Positions 1-5,420 of a stretch of DNA of 10,058 nt are shown piece after piece. The stretch is from NCBI GenBank assembly GCA_020047835.1, contig JAIFNJ010000200.1:1-10058 (forward strand), written 5' to 3'. Every line of letters starts with the position of its first letter. Position 1 is the stretch's first letter. A program made the translations under genes and the position numbers. This DNA is from Bacteroidota bacterium. Lineage in GTDB: Bacteria > Bacteroidota > Bacteroidia > Bacteroidales > SZUA-534. The notes below the pieces were generated by a model that was not told where the DNA came from, searched no databases, and worked only from the letters and a program-made list of their open reading frames with translations.

Positions 1-117
1 ATCGCTTGAAGCAGCTTGTTTTTGTCCACTTTGTGAACAGCCAATAAATACCACCAAGGGAATAATGAATAGTTGTCTTGTAAGATGTGAAAAAAACGGC
101 TCTGAATTCGTTCTCAT
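1..117 (-). CDS. Putative lipoprotein, N-terminal fragment (3' end off window)
   Basis: An open frame runs off the left edge on the minus strand from an ATG at 117-115. It encodes about 39 residues: a short polar stretch, a hydrophobic segment (LFIIPLVVFIGC) and then a polar Ser/Gln-rich stretch (SQSGQKQAASSD). The FIGC-S motif fits a lipobox with the lipidated Cys at about residue 27, so the product is probably an outer-membrane or periplasmic lipoprotein. A -7-like box TACTTTCG (152-145, one mismatch to TAnnTTTG) lies upstream and would leave a leader of about 20 nt. The roughly 12 residues before the hydrophobic segment are longer than usual for a lipoprotein signal, so the true start is uncertain. 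The body of the protein lies outside the window, so no function can be given. Confidence 0.5.
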   Translation of the reverse strand, partial: MRTNSEPFFSHLTRQLFIIPLVVFIGCSQSGQKQAASSD

Positions 118-297
118 AGCTTGGGTTCAATTTAGGTTTTAAAACGAAAGTAACAAATATTTTTTTATGAAGTAACCATTACCATTGAAATATCATTTTC
201 TGTAATGGATTCATACGTTAAATACAACCAACTTTTATATCAAGATGCAATCGGAATTTATCTATTTTAGTAAACTGAAACCTTCAATTAAAAAACA

Positions 298-633
298 ATG
301 AACTACATTGATATTCACGATAAAGTAATTTCATTCCGCGAAGAACGGAACTGGAAGCAATTTCATCAGATTAAAGATTTGCTTTTAGCCCTAAACATTG
401 AAGTGGCAGAATTGCAGGAATTGCTTCTATGGAAAGACAAAGAGCAACAATCACATATTATAAAAGAGGATGTAAAAGACGAAATAGCTGATATTGCGGT
501 TTACCTGATTTACATTTCGGAACATTTTGGCATTGATTTACTGGAAGCCATTAATGATAAAGTAGCCAAGAATGCCTTAAAATATCCGCTGGAAAAAAGT
601 TATAATTCCAATAAAAAATACAATGAATTGTGA
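298..633 (+). CDS. MazG-like / dCTPase-type nucleotide pyrophosphohydrolase
   Basis: This 111-residue, all-alpha protein matches the short RS21-C6/dCTP pyrophosphatase branch of the MazG-like superfamily. Visible features are the N-terminal block FREERNWKQFH (13-23), the metal-binding ExxE helix (E35 and E38 in EVAELQE) and the ExxD helix (E62 and D65 in DEIADIAVYL). Family members hydrolyse (d)NTPs, often dCTP or modified nucleotides, to the monophosphate and pyrophosphate using Mg2+. They act in the cytoplasm as house-cleaning enzymes. The length is normal for a single-domain member, and the metal ligands all appear present. The ATG at 298 is the only start that keeps the N-terminal block. 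No Shine-Dalgarno is seen, as is usual in this phylum. The gene stands alone, 109 bp before a histidine kinase. Its exact substrate cannot be read from sequence. Confidence 0.88.
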   Translation: MNYIDIHDKVISFREERNWKQFHQIKDLLLALNIEVAELQELLLWKDKEQQSHIIKEDVKDEIADIAVYLIYISEHFGIDLLEAINDKVAKNALKYPLEKSYNSNKKYNEL

Positions 634-728
634 CCCAGAGTTGAACAAATCGAAGGATAACTGCTGTGTGTATAGTTATTTCAGATAAATTAGTTACATT
701 TAGCCCCGGCATATAAAATTCAGTATTC

Positions 729-734
729 GAGGTG
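729..734 (+). promoter_or_regulatory. Strong Shine-Dalgarno site of the histidine kinase gene
   Basis: GAGGTG lies 8 nt before the ATG at 743 and is fully complementary to the core of the 16S anti-SD. None of the other genes in the window shows such a site, which matches the general Bacteroidota pattern of SD-independent initiation. The site supports the chosen start. Confidence 0.6.
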
Positions 735-742
735 GAACGATA

Positions 743-2071
743 ATGAAAAATATTATTTCAATACTTTCTAGGTTTTTTCAGATTGAATTATCTGAAAATG
801 AAATTAATACTCTTTCATCGGGAGATATCCGCAGAATAAAAATGGTAAATACCATTGGTTTGATTGGTATTTTAAACTTGAGTTTTTATGGAATTTTATA
901 TTGTTTTATTGATGCTTCGACCTATTTTGTTGCCATTGCTTTTTATTTTTCCTGTGCAATTTTAACTTTTGGGATTCTTCTGCTAAATAAGCAACGGCTT
1001 TTTAATCTTGCTAAAATACTTTTGATCTTAATTTTCCCTCTTTATCTTGCCATAAATTCCACACTCCTTTTTGGCAAAGCGGCAAATTCCCAGGTATATA
1101 TTTTATTGTTTGCACTTATTCCATTGTTTGTGTATAGTTTCAAGCAAAAAAGTTATCTGATTGGTTTTATCGGATTAAATTTGATAATTTATTGCTCAAT
1201 TGAGTTCTTTCCTGCCTTTACAGAACCTATATATAAACTTCCTTCCAATTACACAGAATTCCTTAGAAGCTTGAATGTCTTTATTGCGTTCATGGGTGCT
1301 TTTATTGCCATACTGTTTTTCAAAAAATTTTCAAATCAAATTGAGGAACAATTAATAAAACAGTCCGTTGAGCTCAAAAAATCGCAAGAACATCGCGATT
1401 TGGTTTACTCTATTATTGCTCATGATTTACGCAGCCCATTTAACGGTTTAGTGGGTATTTCCGAGCTATTGGTAACTAAGTTTGAAGCATTGGATAAGGA
1501 AAAAACAAAAAGCTATCTGGCAGCTATGAATCAATCGGCTACCAATTTAAACAACCTGCTCGTAAACCTGCTCGATTGGTCGAAAATGCAATCAGGAAAT
1601 CTTAAGACAAACTTTCAGCCGTTCCGGCTTAAGCAGCCAATTGATGAGGTTATTTATTTGTTAAATGATTTAACAGAAGGAAAAAGGTTGACAATATTCA
1701 ATGAAATTGATTCCGAAAGTATTGTTGTTGCCGATTTATATATGGTGTCAACCATAGCTAGAAATTTATTAACTAATGCCATTAAATTTACACCACAAGG
1801 CGGGAGTATTGCATTGAAATCGAAATGGATGGGTAATTTTATTGAAATAAGCATAGCGGATTCAGGAATTGGAATACCTGAGAATATAATTGGCAGCTTA
1901 TTTAGTTCCCATTCAAATTACAATGTCACTGGCACAAACAATGAAAAAGGCAGTGGTTTGGGACTTAAAATTTGTAACGATTTTGTAACTGCCCATGGAG
2001 GTAAAATATGGGTTGAAAGCGAAGTAAACAAGGGAAGTTGCTTTTATTTTACATTACCTGCTCAAGGTTAA
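743..2071 (+). CDS. Membrane-bound sensor histidine kinase (orphan)
   Basis: This 442-residue two-component sensor kinase has an N-terminal half with about six hydrophobic helices (roughly 37-56, 61-81, 88-110, 117-132, 138-154, 178-193). These form an integral membrane sensor without a recognisable periplasmic domain. A short coiled linker (about 195-217) leads to the HisKA dimerisation helix with the phospho-acceptor H227 in SIIAHDLRSP. The HATPase_c domain carries the N-box (N341 and N345 in NLLTNAIKF), the G1 box DSGIGIP (373-379) and the G2 box GSGLGL (403-408). All catalytic boxes are intact. No receiver domain is attached and no response-regulator gene lies nearby, so the partner is encoded elsewhere. 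A weak -7-like box TACATTTA (695-702) lies upstream. The ligand is unknown. Confidence 0.93.
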   Translation: MKNIISILSRFFQIELSENEINTLSSGDIRRIKMVNTIGLIGILNLSFYGILYCFIDASTYFVAIAFYFSCAILTFGILLLNKQRLFNLAKILLILIFPLYLAINSTLLFGKAANSQVYILLFALIPLFVYSFKQKSYLIGFIGLNLIIYCSIEFFPAFTEPIYKLPSNYTEFLRSLNVFIAFMGAFIAILFFKKFSNQIEEQLIKQSVELKKSQEHRDLVYSIIAHDLRSPFNGLVGISELLVTKFEALDKEKTKSYLAAMNQSATNLNNLLVNLLDWSKMQSGNLKTNFQPFRLKQPIDEVIYLLNDLTEGKRLTIFNEIDSESIVVADLYMVSTIARNLLTNAIKFTPQGGSIALKSKWMGNFIEISIADSGIGIPENIIGSLFSSHSNYNVTGTNNEKGSGLGLKICNDFVTAHGGKIWVESEVNKGSCFYFTLPAQG

Positions 2072-2170
2072 TGGGTTAAAGATAACTATAGAACCAAAAA
2101 AATTTGGTGATCCCATCTGTATAATGTTTTCAATCCGTATCGTAAACTAGCTGTTTTTGTTTCTGCAAAT

Positions 2171-2205
2171 AAAAAAGACCTACAAATTTACTTTGTAAGT
2201 CTTTT
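2171..2205 (-). terminator. Intrinsic terminator after the tRNA-Ala remnant
   Basis: A 14-bp stem (2173-2186 with 2192-2205, 5-nt loop) ends on the minus strand in a run of six T. The 2180/2198 pair is G-U in minus-strand RNA but C-A in plus-strand RNA, so the helix is best formed by minus-strand transcripts. That fits a terminator of the tRNA whose 3' remnant lies just upstream at 2214-2253. It may also stop plus-strand transcription from the histidine kinase gene less efficiently. Confidence 0.75.
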
Positions 2206-2213
2206 ACTAGTAG

Positions 2214-2253
2214 TGTGGAGAATATCGGAATCGAACCGATGACCTTTTGGCTG
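2214..2253 (-). pseudogene. tRNA-Ala 3' fragment, 40-bp exact repeat of 2661-2700
   Basis: This is an exact 40-bp copy of the 3' part of the intact tRNA-Ala. It covers the third anticodon base, the 3' strand of the anticodon stem, the variable loop, the T-arm (TTCGATT loop), the 3' acceptor strand and 2-3 bases beyond. Identity stops abruptly on both sides. No recognisable tRNA 5' half or promoter lies next to it, so it cannot make a tRNA. A remnant spanning anticodon loop to 3' end is the classical scar left when an element integrates into a tRNA gene and restores it. Here it would be the distal attachment-site copy, with its own terminator at 2171-2205. Confidence 0.85.
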
Positions 2254-2350
2254 TCCCGAGAATTTGCAAATTGAAAATTTGCCTAAATTCTCGAGGATCC
2301 ACGTAAAAAAATGAAATCAAAGATTTCTGTTTTTACGGGACCTGCCAAAA
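2245..2350. other. Branched inverted-repeat structure (three-way junction)
   Basis: Nested complementarity accounts for almost all of these 106 bases. The closing helix pairs 2245-2251 with 2344-2350 (7 bp, TTTTGGC/GCCAAAA). After a small internal loop (T/CT), 2253-2256 pairs with 2338-2341 (GTCC/GGAC). Inside are two hairpins joined by an 8-nt linker. Hairpin 1 spans 2257-2293, with 9 bp plus 7 bp, a 2-nt bulge and a GAA loop. Hairpin 2 spans 2302-2337, with 8 bp plus 6 bp, a small internal loop and an AAA loop. All pairs are Watson-Crick, so both strands can fold. One strand of the closing helix is the anticodon-stem segment of the tRNA-Ala remnant. The structure begins 13 nt after the GIY-YIG stop codon. 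It could be an element-end recognition structure, a structured RNA or a 3' UTR; I recognise no known family. Confidence 0.7.
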
Positions 2351-2363
2351 CTCCATTCCGCAA

Positions 2364-2630
2364 TTATAGAATCACAATAAAACCGTTACTTTTAATAAAA
2401 TCAGATACCCGTAGTCTGCTTTTCAGGTTTTTTAGTTTTTTCTCCATTATAAATGCTTCTGAACGAGAATCAAACTCTTTATAAGCATATAAGCACCAAG
2501 GTAAATAAGTGGCTGTCGAAGGTACTTTGCCTGAATTATGTTTTTCTAACCGGGAATGGAGATTCCCTGTTTGGCCATAGTAAAAACGATCAAATCCTTC
2601 AGAATATAGTACATACGTATAAAAAGCCAT
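2364..2630 (-). CDS. Small GIY-YIG nuclease family protein
   Basis: This 88-residue protein consists of a single GIY-YIG endonuclease domain. Visible elements are the first strand YVLYS (6-10, GIY equivalent), FYYGQTGNL (16-24, YIG equivalent), R27 and H31 in SRLEKHN, and the catalytic Glu E63 in AFIMEKKLKN. The set Tyr6/Tyr17/Arg27/His31/Glu63 suggests an active single-metal nuclease. There is no separate DNA-binding domain, which matches the short UvrC/URI-like bacterial members. Similar small GIY-YIG genes are often seen near tRNA and rRNA genes in Bacteroidota (recalled, not checked here). The ATG at 2630 is forced, because the conserved strand begins at residue 4. The start lies only 5 nt after the U-tract of the tRNA-Ala terminator and no separate promoter is seen, so expression may depend on read-through. 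It lies between two tRNA-Ala repeats. Confidence 0.85.
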   Translation of the reverse strand: MAFYTYVLYSEGFDRFYYGQTGNLHSRLEKHNSGKVPSTATYLPWCLYAYKEFDSRSEAFIMEKKLKNLKSRLRVSDFIKSNGFIVIL

Positions 2631-2634
2631 ATAA

Positions 2635-2658
2635 CAAAAAACCCACTTTTAGTGGGTT
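2635..2658 (-). terminator. Intrinsic terminator of tRNA-Ala
   Basis: On the minus strand, a perfect 8-bp stem (AACCCACT/AGTGGGTT, 2651-2658 with 2640-2647) with a 3-nt loop is followed by a T run ending at 2636. It begins 4 nt after the tRNA 3' end at 2663 and sits directly in front of the GIY-YIG start codon. It shares no sequence with the terminator behind the tRNA remnant (2171-2205). Confidence 0.85.
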
Positions 2659-2662
2659 CTTG

Positions 2663-2736
2663 TGGAGAATATCGGAATCGAACCGATGACCTTTTGGCTG
2701 CCAGCCAAACGCTCTAGCCAACTGAGCTAATCCCCC
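2663..2736 (-). tRNA. tRNA-Ala (anticodon GGC)
   Basis: A full cloverleaf can be drawn. The acceptor stem is GGGGGAT/ATTCTCC with discriminator A. The D-arm contains GCTC/GAGC, and the anticodon arm is TTTGG-CTGGCAG-CCAAA with GGC at 2702-2700. The T-arm is ATCGG-TTCGATT-CCGAT. The third acceptor pair is G-U, the G3:U70 identity element of alanine tRNAs. The 3' CCA is not encoded. The last 38 nt, from C36 onward, lie in the 40-bp direct repeat with 2214-2253. The gene begins 25 bp after the deacetylase stop codon and has its own promoter in that gap. Confidence 0.96.
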
Positions 2737-2748
2737 AAAACAGCGGTG

Positions 2749-2779
2749 CAAATATATAAAATCATTTCAATTCCCGAAA
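2749..2779 (-). promoter_or_regulatory. Promoter of tRNA-Ala
   Basis: The exact Bacteroidota -7 box TATATTTG (2756-2749 on the minus strand) lies 12 nt before the tRNA 5' end. At the preferred 19-nt spacing upstream is TTTC (2779-2776), a one-mismatch version of the -33 TTTG box. That box overlaps the last codons of the deacetylase gene. Confidence 0.65.
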
Positions 2780-3376
2780 TACAAATCCTTTTTCTTTATA
2801 ATATTTTAAAACAGTTGGCAATACGGCATACAAATTTGAGCTGGCTTTAACCGAATCGTGGAACACAATAATGGATCCGGCTTCGGTATATTTAATTACA
2901 TACCCCAGACATTTTTCGGGACCAATGGTGGCATTGTAGTCTTCTGAAAGCACATCCCACATGAACATGCGGTAACCCAACTTCTTTAATTTTTTTATTT
3001 GTCTTCTTTTTATCCGTCCGTAAGGCGGCCTGAAAAGCGAAGATTGAATGAACTGCGAGGCCAACTCCACATCGTCAACATATTCCGAAGTGGGCGTTTG
3101 CCAACCTTTTAAATGACTGTAGGTGTGATTCCCCACTCCATGACCCTTTTCAAAGATTTTGGAATAAATTTCGGGATATCGTTCCACGTTGCGACCAATG
3201 CAAAAGAAAGTGGCTTTGGCTTGGTACAAATCCAGTTGATCCAATACCCATTCAGTAACTTCGGGGGTAGGCCCGTCATCAAAAGTAAGATACAAACTGT
3301 TGGGTTGGTCCTTAATTTTCCAATCCACACTGTAATAAAGTGCCCTTAACCATTTAGGAGGTCGATGAATATTCAT
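2762..3376 (-). CDS. Polysaccharide deacetylase (NodB-like, CE4)
   Basis: This 204-residue protein carries the five motifs of the carbohydrate esterase 4 / NodB fold. Motif 1 is TFDDGP (31-36), with D33 the probable base and D34 the metal ligand. Motif 2 is NHTYSH (83-88), with metal ligands H84 and H88. Motif 3 is RPPYG (116-120), motif 4 is WDVLSEDY (140-147), and motif 5 is FHDS (172-175) with the catalytic H173. Such enzymes remove N- or O-acetyl groups from peptidoglycan, chito-oligosaccharides or similar polymers. All metal and catalytic residues are present. There is no clear signal peptide (the N-terminus is MNIHRPPKWLRALYYS), so location and substrate are uncertain. The length is typical for compact single-domain members in this phylum. 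A -7-like box CATCTTTG (3400-3393) lies just upstream. No glycan-biosynthesis neighbours identify the substrate. Confidence 0.92.
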   Translation of the reverse strand: MNIHRPPKWLRALYYSVDWKIKDQPNSLYLTFDDGPTPEVTEWVLDQLDLYQAKATFFCIGRNVERYPEIYSKIFEKGHGVGNHTYSHLKGWQTPTSEYVDDVELASQFIQSSLFRPPYGRIKRRQIKKLKKLGYRMFMWDVLSEDYNATIGPEKCLGYVIKYTEAGSIIVFHDSVKASSNLYAVLPTVLKYYKEKGFVFRELK

Positions 3377-3542
3377 ATTAAAAAGTAAAAAACAAAGATG
3401 CCAACTATTTCAAACATAAAAAAGCATCTTGGAATCTTAGAAAATAAAATACATTAAAATGTTATAAATCAATTATATAAATCATTTTTTCTGCCATTAA
3501 ATTAAATACGTGAAAATGACAAATAATTTTCTTTTGATTTCT

Positions 3543-3573
3543 TTTGCAAGGGAAAAAAAATAATTTACTTTTG
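3543..3573 (+). promoter_or_regulatory. Promoter of tRNA-Gln (TTTG-N19-TAnnTTTG)
   Basis: A textbook Bacteroidota housekeeping promoter: -33 TTTG at 3543-3546, exactly 19 nt of spacing, and -7 TACTTTTG at 3566-3573. It predicts a transcript start near 3580, about 12 nt before the tRNA. Confidence 0.85.
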
Positions 3574-3591
3574 CACCCACATTATTGGTAC

Positions 3592-3662
3592 TGACCCATG
3601 GTGTAATGGTAGCACTTCTGATTTTGGTTCAGCCAGTTAAGGTTCGAATCCTTATGGGTCAA
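3592..3662 (+). tRNA. tRNA-Gln (anticodon TTG)
   Basis: The acceptor stem is TGACCCA/TGGGTCA with discriminator A. The D-arm has GTG/CAC, and the anticodon arm is TCTGA-TTTTGGT-TCAGC with TTG at 3624-3626. The T-arm is TAAGG-TTCGAAT-CCTTA. The outermost anticodon-stem pair is a T-C mismatch, the only irregularity. No CCA is encoded. The gene stands as a single-tRNA unit with its own promoter and terminator. Confidence 0.95.
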
Positions 3663-3665
3663 CAA

Positions 3666-3691
3666 AACCTCTGAATTTTCAGGGGTTTTTT
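3666..3691 (+). terminator. Intrinsic terminator of tRNA-Gln
   Basis: A 9-bp stem (3666-3674 with 3679-3687, one G-U pair) with loop ATTT is followed by further T residues. It starts 4 nt after the tRNA. Confidence 0.88.
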
Positions 3692-3826
3692 ATTTCCAAA
3701 AAGTCCCCCAAATCATAAAATGTTAAGGCAAAAAATGCAAATAAAGTTGTGACTTCATCTTGGCAAAATAATTTTAGCCGCTCCATAAATTTCTGCACTT
3801 TAATATCCAGTCACCAATTAAAAAAT

Positions 3827-3834
3827 TAAATTTG
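3827..3834 (+). promoter_or_regulatory. Possible -7 box upstream of the GH30 gene
   Basis: TAAATTTG is an exact TAnnTTTG match about 95 nt before the GH30 start. No TTTG is found at the expected -33 spacing, so this is only a candidate. The rest of the gap 3692-3929 shows nothing else recognisable. Confidence 0.35.
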
Positions 3835-3929
3835 TTGGCAGGTTGTTTTTCAAATAATAATTTACAAAACCGTGTTTGACGCATCGGTTAATGAAGCTAA
3901 ACTAATAATAATCGTATCAAAAAATTAAA

Positions 3930-5396
3930 ATGATGAAAAAATCAATTCTTGTAATGTTAGGTGCCCTGTTTTTGGCTCCCGCTTTTTGTCAGGAAAAAGC
4001 AGAATCGAATGCACAACAAAAATTCACCACCGACGGTAAAAGTGTCACTGTTTACACCACCTCCGAAAGTGCCAATCAACGGTTGGCCCAAACCAATAAG
4101 CTGGTTTTTGCCCCAGCGGTGCAACCCTTTGAAACCGAAGTTTGTGTTTTTGTGAACCCAGGCAAAACCTATCAAACCTTTATTGGTATTGGTGGAGCTA
4201 TAACCGACGCCAGCGCTGAGGTTTTTGCCAAATTGCCAAAAACCAAGCAACAGGAATTTTTAAATGCCTATTTTGACCAAGCCAAAGGAATTGGATATAC
4301 GTTAGCGCGAACCAACATACACAGTTGTGATTTTAGCAGTGGAAGCTATACCTATGTAACTGAAGGCGACAAAGAATTGAAATCGTTCAGTATAGAACAC
4401 GACAAACAGTTCCGTATTCCACTGATTCAACAAGCCATTAAAACGGCAGGTGGAAAACTTACATTTTACGCTAGTCCATGGAGCCCCCCGGCCTTTATGA
4501 AGGATAACAACAACATGTTAAAAGGGGGCAAATTATTGCCGGCTTTTTATGAAAGTTGGGCCACCTATTTTACCAAGTTTGTAAAAGCATACGAAAAGGA
4601 AGGAATTCCTGTTTGGGCTATTTCGGTTCAAAACGAACCCATGGCCAAACAAACCTGGGAATCGTGCATCTATTCGGCTGAAGAAGAACGCGATTTTTTA
4701 AAGAACTTTCTGGGCCCCATTATGGAAAAGGAAGGCCTCGGCGACAAAAAAATCATTGTGTGGGACCACAACCGCGATTTAATGACTCAGCGTGCCAGTG
4801 TAATTTTTGATGATCCTGCTGCATCGAAATATGCTTGGGGAATGGGATTCCATTGGTACGAGAGCTGGAGCGGCGGTAATCCCATGTTCGATAACGTAGG
4901 AAAAGTAAATGAAGATTATCCCGACAAAAATTTGATATTTACCGAAGGGTGTAACGAACGGTTCAATTTTGAAAAACTTCAATTGTGGACCAATGGCGAA
5001 CGGTATGGCCGGTCAATGATTAATGACTTCAATAACGGAACCGTTGCCTGGACTGATTGGAACATCCTGCTGGATGAGACCGGTGGACCAAACCATGTGG
5101 GTAATTTTTGTTTTGCCCCTATCCATGGCGATACCCGTACCGGAGAATTGATTTACACTCCATCGTATTATTACATCGGTCATTTTTCGAAATTCATCCG
5201 TCCTGATGCCAAACGGGTTAGCACTGCATGCAGCCGGAGCCAGCTAATCAGCACTTCGTTTCTGAATTCCGATGGAACCATGGTAACCGTGGTAATGAAT
5301 GAAAGCGATGGCCCGATAACTTATAATCTTTATGTAGGCTCTACCAAAACAACCGTTGAAATTTTGGCTCGTTCCATTCAAACACTGGTTTACTAA
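3930..5396 (+). CDS. Secreted glycoside hydrolase family 30 (glucosylceramidase-like)
   Basis: This 488-residue exported enzyme starts with a Sec signal peptide (MMKKSILVMLGALFLAPAFC, cleavage near residue 20). The Cys is not in a proper lipobox, so a periplasmic or secreted enzyme is more likely than a lipoprotein. The body is a GH30 (beta/alpha)8 barrel, beginning at the QTFIGIGGAITDASAEVF block (about 82-99). The acid/base is E236 in SVQNEP and the nucleophile is E339 in FTEGC. The WTDWNILLDETGGPNHVGN block (374-392) is typical of subfamilies near glucosylceramidases and beta-1,6-glucanases. A C-terminal beta-sandwich (about 425-488) ends the protein. It would hydrolyse beta-linked glucosyl or related bonds with retention. 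Length and catalytic residues look normal. No SusC/SusD genes flank it, so this is not an obvious polysaccharide utilisation locus. The next gene follows after 24 bp on the same strand. Confidence 0.93.
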   Translation: MMKKSILVMLGALFLAPAFCQEKAESNAQQKFTTDGKSVTVYTTSESANQRLAQTNKLVFAPAVQPFETEVCVFVNPGKTYQTFIGIGGAITDASAEVFAKLPKTKQQEFLNAYFDQAKGIGYTLARTNIHSCDFSSGSYTYVTEGDKELKSFSIEHDKQFRIPLIQQAIKTAGGKLTFYASPWSPPAFMKDNNNMLKGGKLLPAFYESWATYFTKFVKAYEKEGIPVWAISVQNEPMAKQTWESCIYSAEEERDFLKNFLGPIMEKEGLGDKKIIVWDHNRDLMTQRASVIFDDPAASKYAWGMGFHWYESWSGGNPMFDNVGKVNEDYPDKNLIFTEGCNERFNFEKLQLWTNGERYGRSMINDFNNGTVAWTDWNILLDETGGPNHVGNFCFAPIHGDTRTGELIYTPSYYYIGHFSKFIRPDAKRVSTACSRSQLISTSFLNSDGTMVTVVMNESDGPITYNLYVGSTKTTVEILARSIQTLVY

Positions 5397-5420
5397 AAGT
5401 TAAAAAGCAAAACGATTTTA

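Larger units (their letters stand above)
2254..2700 (-). mobile_element. Putative minimal tRNA-Ala-targeting element with GIY-YIG nuclease
   Basis: This is one 447-bp repeat period. It is bounded by the 40-bp tRNA-Ala repeats at 2214-2253 and 2661-2700 (the second copy is included in the span). In minus-strand order it contains the tRNA 3' part, a terminator, a GIY-YIG gene of 88 codons and a branched inverted-repeat structure. It then meets the remnant tRNA 3' part, which has a different terminator. The layout matches integration into a tRNA gene with restoration of the tRNA by element-borne sequence. There is no integrase or transposase. Either the nuclease and fold are sufficient, or mobility factors act in trans, or this is a decayed larger island. 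Mobility is inference; the repeats and gene are directly visible. Confidence 0.55.

Noticed and set aside
2290..2300. Adjacent CTCGAG and GGATCC (XhoI/BamHI-like sites) that resemble a cloning junction
   Set aside because: CTCG closes a long natural hairpin and the remaining bases are its linker. The flanks are AT-rich genomic DNA with no vector sequence, so coincidence is more likely.
2338..2375. Decayed tRNA-Ala 5' half next to the remnant (GATT...TTTTGGCAGG on the minus strand)
   Set aside because: Only the short TTTGGCnGG and GATT blocks match; the D-arm region between them does not align better than chance and overlaps the GIY-YIG stop.
2453..2689. 78-residue plus-strand frame ending in the tRNA-Ala
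   Set aside because: It lies antisense to the GIY-YIG gene and runs into the tRNA; its translation has no recognisable domain.
2214..2736. Group I intron in tRNA-Ala with a GIY-YIG homing endonuclease
   Set aside because: The tRNA-Ala at 2663-2736 is uninterrupted, the second copy lacks a 5' half, and about 100 nt of non-coding fold is too small for a group I core. No core motifs are seen.
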